This document shows, piece after piece, positions 5,778 through 8,329 of a stretch of 8,329 nt of DNA. The notes under the pieces are model-generated. The model ran no database searches and was not told where the DNA came from. It saw only the letters and a program-made list of their open reading frames with translations. Position numbers and translations under genes: made by a program. Source of the stretch: Pseudomonadota bacterium (GTDB lineage: Bacteria > Pseudomonadota > Gammaproteobacteria > Burkholderiales > Burkholderiaceae_C); contig JAEWVY010000131.1 in assembly GCA_023396625.1 (NCBI GenBank), positions 1 through 8,329 of the forward strand, written 5' to 3'. Positions within the stretch are counted from its first letter, which is position 1, and every line of letters starts with the position of its first letter.

Positions 5778-6548
5778 ATGTCCAAGTCAGTCAGCCTGGC
5801 TGCCAGCGCCCCCGTCAGCTTCGAGATCAAGAGCGCCAGCCTGCCGCTGGTGGCGCTGCGGCTCAAGACAGTCCACCTGGACCAACTGGCCATGGAGCTG
5901 GCCCGCCAGTACGGGGACATTCCCGATTTTTTCGACAACGACCCGCTGCTGATCGATTTTTCCACGCTGCCGGTCGACGCGGCCGTGCCCGACATGGCGG
6001 CACTGCTGCAGCTGTTGCGCGGGCACCGGCTGGCGCCACTGGCTTTCCAGGGGGGAACGGCCGACCACAGGGCCGCAGCGCTCGCGGCGGGACTGACGGC
6101 CGCGCCGGACTTGGTGTGGCCGCGAGAGAAGACCGTGCCGGCCGCGTCGCCCACGGCCCCGGCAACCGCCGCATCGGAGCCCGCGGCACCGCCTCCCGCC
6201 ACCACGGCGCTGGTGATCGACAAACCCCTGCGCTCGGGCCAGCAGGTGTATGCGCGCGGGCGCGACCTCGTCGTGATGGCCATGGTCAACGCGGGCGCGG
6301 AGGTCATTGCCGACGGGCACATCCACGTGTACGCGCCGCTTCGCGGCAAGGCCATTGCCGGCGCGCGCGGCAATGCCGAGGCTCGTATCGTCGCGCTCAG
6401 TCTGGAGCCCGAGCTCCTGTCCATCGCCGGCGTCTACCGCACCACCGAGAAAGCCTTGCCCGACGAAGTCCGCGCGAAAGCCGCGCAAGTGCGGCTGGTC
6501 AGCGGCGCCGATGGTGACCGGCTGGTGATGGAAGCCCTCAAGACCTGA
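5778..6548 (+). CDS. minC: Septum site-determining protein MinC
   Basis: MinC inhibits FtsZ polymerisation so that the division ring does not form near the poles; MinD brings it to the membrane. The 256-residue product shows the two MinC domains. The N-terminal FtsZ-interacting domain (about 12-115) starts VSFEIKSASLPLVALRLK and includes DFFDNDPLLIDFSTL. The C-terminal right-handed beta-helix domain (about 145-254), which dimerises and binds MinD, contains RSGQQVYARGRDLVVM, VNAGAEVIADGHIHVYAPLRG and KAIAGARGN, the glycine turns typical of MinC. The linker (about 117-144) is unusually rich in Ala, Pro and Thr, as is common in betaproteobacteria. ATG 5778 is the natural family start (MSKSVSLAASAPVSFEIK); the upstream ribosome site is poor. 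It is first of three genes, and minD follows after 53 bases. Confidence 0.96.
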   Translation: MSKSVSLAASAPVSFEIKSASLPLVALRLKTVHLDQLAMELARQYGDIPDFFDNDPLLIDFSTLPVDAAVPDMAALLQLLRGHRLAPLAFQGGTADHRAAALAAGLTAAPDLVWPREKTVPAASPTAPATAASEPAAPPPATTALVIDKPLRSGQQVYARGRDLVVMAMVNAGAEVIADGHIHVYAPLRGKAIAGARGNAEARIVALSLEPELLSIAGVYRTTEKALPDEVRAKAAQVRLVSGADGDRLVMEALKT

Positions 6549-6562
6549 CCGCCGACCGGCGG
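6549..6562 (+). other. Short hairpin in the minC-minD gap
   Basis: CCGCC-GACC-GGCGG forms a 5-bp GC stem immediately after the minC stop codon (6546-6548), with no T-run. It could stabilise the minC 3' end or tune the ratio of MinC to MinD, but it may be chance in GC-rich DNA. Confidence 0.25.
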
Positions 6563-6601
6563 GACGACACCGAACTCAACCCATTCACAAGGCACCCCTC
6601 C

Positions 6602-7417
6602 ATGGCAAAAATCATTGTTGTGACCTCCGGCAAGGGCGGCGTGGGCAAGACCACGACCAGCGCCAGCTTCGCCACCGGCCTGGCGCTGCGCGGCTTCAAG
6701 ACCGCCGTGATCGACTTCGACGTCGGCTTGCGCAATCTGGACCTCATCATGGGCTGCGAGCGCCGCGTGGTGTACGACCTGATCAACGTGATCCACGGCG
6801 AGGCCAACCTCAACCAGGCGCTGATCAAAGACAAGCAGTGCGACAACCTGTTCGTGCTGGCGGCCTCGCAGACGCGTGACAAGGATGCGCTGACGCAGGA
6901 GGGTGTGGAAAAAGTGCTGACCGACCTGGCCGGCATGGGTTTCGACTACATCGTCTGCGACTCCCCGGCGGGCATCGAGACCGGCGCGCTCATGGCCATG
7001 CATTTCGCCGACGAGGCGCTGGTCGTCACCAACCCCGAGGTGTCGAGCGTGCGCGACTCCGACCGCATCCTCGGCATGCTGGGCAGCAAGACGAAGCGGG
7101 CGATCGAAGGTGGCGAGCCGGTGAAGGAACACCTGCTCATCACGCGCTACAACCCTGGGCGCGTGCAGGAAGGCCAGATGCTCTCGCTCGATGACATCCA
7201 GGACATCCTGCGCATCGAGCTGATCGGCGTCATTCCCGAGAGCGAGGCCGTGCTGCAGGCCTCCAACCAGGGCGTGCCGGCGGTGCACATGAAGGGCAGC
7301 GACGTGTCGGAAGCCTACAAGGACGTGGTGGACCGCTTCCTCGGCGAGGACAAGCCGCTGCGCTTCATCGACGCCGAAAAACCGGGCTTCCTCAAGCGCC
7401 TGTTCGGAGGGAAGTGA
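6602..7417 (+). CDS. minD: Septum site-determining ATPase MinD
   Basis: MinD is a ParA/Mrp-type ATPase that dimerises with ATP on the inner membrane, recruits MinC, and is released by MinE-stimulated hydrolysis. The 271-residue product carries the deviant Walker A motif GKGGVGKTT with signature lysine K11 and K16, the Walker A' motif DFDVGLRNLDLIMG with D38 and D40, and CDSPAGIETGA, a Walker B/switch II region. The C-terminus GFLKRLFGGK (262-271) is the amphipathic membrane-targeting helix. The length equals that of E. coli MinD (270). The start is ATG 6602, with only a weak AAGG about 10 bases upstream. minE begins 3 bases after its stop, so translation is probably coupled. Confidence 0.98.
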   Translation: MAKIIVVTSGKGGVGKTTTSASFATGLALRGFKTAVIDFDVGLRNLDLIMGCERRVVYDLINVIHGEANLNQALIKDKQCDNLFVLAASQTRDKDALTQEGVEKVLTDLAGMGFDYIVCDSPAGIETGALMAMHFADEALVVTNPEVSSVRDSDRILGMLGSKTKRAIEGGEPVKEHLLITRYNPGRVQEGQMLSLDDIQDILRIELIGVIPESEAVLQASNQGVPAVHMKGSDVSEAYKDVVDRFLGEDKPLRFIDAEKPGFLKRLFGGK

Positions 7418-7420
7418 GCC

Positions 7421-7681
7421 ATGTCCTTTCTTTCCTTTCTTCTCGGCGAAAAGAAGAAAACCGCCAGCGTGGCGCGGGAGCGGCTGCAGATCATCCTTGC
7501 CCACGAGCGCAGCGGGCGCAATGCCGCCGAGCCGGACTACCTGCCGCAGCTGCAGCGTGACCTGGTCGCGGTCATCGGCAAGTACATCCGGATCAATCCC
7601 GACGACATCAAGGTTCACCTCGAACGGCAGGACAACCTCGAAGTGCTGGAAGTCAAGATCGAACTGCCCGAAAACCGGTAG
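7421..7681 (+). CDS. minE: Cell division topological specificity factor MinE
   Basis: MinE stimulates the MinD ATPase and displaces MinC, producing the oscillation that keeps the inhibitor away from mid-cell. The 86-residue product has the expected parts: the N-terminal membrane-contacting segment SFLSFLLG (2-9), the anti-MinCD helix TASVARERLQIILAHER (about 14-30) and the dimerising topological-specificity domain (about 32-86) with DYLPQLQRDLVAVIGKYI and an alternating beta strand near the end. The length is close to the family norm (about 88). GGAGG within the end of minD (7406-7410) is the likely ribosome site, 10 bases before ATG 7421. It is the last gene of minCDE; no terminator is visible behind it. 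Confidence 0.97.
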   Translation: MSFLSFLLGEKKKTASVARERLQIILAHERSGRNAAEPDYLPQLQRDLVAVIGKYIRINPDDIKVHLERQDNLEVLEVKIELPENR

Positions 7682-7700
7682 CGTGGGTTTCAGAGCCTTG

Positions 7701-7707
7701 GGTGGAG
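7701..7707 (+). promoter_or_regulatory. Ribosome binding site of the exchanger gene
   Basis: GGTGGAG stands 6 bases before ATG 7714, in the 32-base gap after minE. It supports this start codon. The gap is too short for an obvious separate promoter and holds no terminator. Confidence 0.55.
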
Positions 7708-7713
7708 TTTTTC

Positions 7714-8329
7714 ATGTCGCCCCTGACATCCATCTGGCTGCAATTCATCCTCTGCACTGGCGTGATCGGCATCGCCGGCTTTCGCCTGAGCCGTTACGGG
7801 GACGCCATCGCCATGCTGACGGGGCTGTCCCGGAACTGGATCGGGTTGATCCTGGTGGCCACCGTCACGTCGCTGCCTGAACTGGTGACCGGCCTGAGCG
7901 CCGTCACCATGGCGGCGGCGCCGGACCTGGCCGTGGGCGACGTCCTGGGCAGCTGTGTCTTCAATCTCACGATCCTGGCCTTGATCGATCTGTTTCATCG
8001 CAAAGGGCCCCTGTATGCCCAGGCGGGGTCCGGGCATGTCCTGTCCGCGGGGTTTGGCGTCATGCTGCTGGCGGCCGTGGGCCTGGCCATCCTGATGACC
8101 GGGCAGGGTGCAATGCCCTCGGTTGGGCAGGTCAGCCTGGCCAGTGTGGGCCTGTTTGTCCTGTATCTGGTGGCGATGCGGGCGATCTACCTGACCGAAC
8201 AGCGCCACCCTGGCGTGGCCGTCCAGGACAAGCCGGCCATGTCGCTCAAGAAGGCGCTCATGGGCTACGGCGTGGCATCCGTCGTCATCGTGGGCGCCGG
8301 GATCTGGCTGCCGCTGATCGGCGTGGAAC
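7714..8329 (+). CDS. CaCA-superfamily cation (Na+/Ca2+-type) exchanger, partial at right edge
   Basis: The frame stays open for 205 codons from ATG 7714 to the window end. The product is a polytopic membrane protein with hydrophobic segments at about residues 7-23, 42-66, 73-94, 108-129, 138-160 and 182-203. The second and third segments form a clear alpha-1 repeat of the calcium/cation antiporter superfamily: TSLPELVTGLSA (52-63, with the transport Glu E56) and GDVLGSCVFN (75-84). In many bacterial members the latter reads GNxxGSNxxN, so two Asn are replaced here (D76 and C81) while S80 and N84 are kept. The alpha-2 repeat, with the second key acidic residue, would lie beyond the edge. It probably exchanges a cation such as Ca2+ for Na+ or H+ across the inner membrane; specificity cannot be told. 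It sits 32 bases after minE on the same strand and may be read from the min transcript. Confidence 0.85.
   Translation, partial: MSPLTSIWLQFILCTGVIGIAGFRLSRYGDAIAMLTGLSRNWIGLILVATVTSLPELVTGLSAVTMAAAPDLAVGDVLGSCVFNLTILALIDLFHRKGPLYAQAGSGHVLSAGFGVMLLAAVGLAILMTGQGAMPSVGQVSLASVGLFVLYLVAMRAIYLTEQRHPGVAVQDKPAMSLKKALMGYGVASVVIVGAGIWLPLIGVE

Noticed and set aside
6434..7618. 394-residue open frame antisense to minC, minD and minE
   Set aside because: It spans three conserved genes on the other strand, and its composition is typical of antisense reading of high-GC coding DNA.
1..8329. Mobile element, prophage, CRISPR array, toxin-antitoxin or defence system
   Set aside because: No transposase, integrase, terminal inverted repeats with target duplications, regularly spaced repeats, or tRNA could be seen. 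The genes are chromosomal in character.

Overview
The window looks like a piece of a GC-rich betaproteobacterial chromosome, most likely order Burkholderiales. The evidence is the strong GC bias in coding DNA, the minC-minD-minE order with a Pro/Ala-rich MinC linker, and the style of the LysR and Pat proteins. This is inference from protein character; no database search was made. The content is mostly recognisable housekeeping and accessory metabolism. I see no mobile element, CRISPR array, tRNA or rRNA.

Layout. (1) 1-571, minus strand: the 5' 190 codons of an FMN-dependent NADH-azoreductase gene (azoR), cut by the left edge, with a GTG start. (2) 572-714: a divergent control region with a near-palindrome and a repeated GAACGATT half-site. 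(3) 715-1638, plus strand: a LysR-family regulator facing away from azoR, probably its regulator. (4) 1639-2013: a 375-base gene-free stretch, locally about 40% GC, with a perfect DnaA-box 9-mer, a second near-match in the same orientation, and a perfect 7-bp inverted repeat ahead of the next gene. (5) 2014-2940: a zinc-dependent histone-deacetylase-family amidohydrolase with all expected catalytic residues and a TTG start. (6) 3000-5690: an 896-residue protein joining an NDP-forming acyl-CoA synthetase-like body and ATP-grasp domain to a C-terminal GNAT acetyltransferase, the architecture of Pat/PatZ protein lysine acetyltransferases. (7) 5778-7681: minC, minD and minE, the division-site selection operon. 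(8) 7714-8329: the N-terminal part of a CaCA-superfamily cation exchanger, cut by the right edge.

How the genes may work together. AzoR and the LysR regulator form a typical divergent enzyme/regulator pair. The deacetylase-family gene lies 59 bases upstream of the Pat-type acetyltransferase gene on the same strand. That suggests a writer and eraser of protein acetylation encoded together, and it is the most interesting point here. The Pat homologue also keeps a histidine in a THSGT motif, at the place where the phosphorylated histidine of active NDP-forming acyl-CoA synthetases lies; I recall this as lost in the E. coli and Salmonella enzymes. MinC inhibits FtsZ, MinD recruits it to the membrane, and MinE drives pole-to-pole oscillation. 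The exchanger follows minE closely with no visible terminator and may be co-transcribed, but no functional link is evident.
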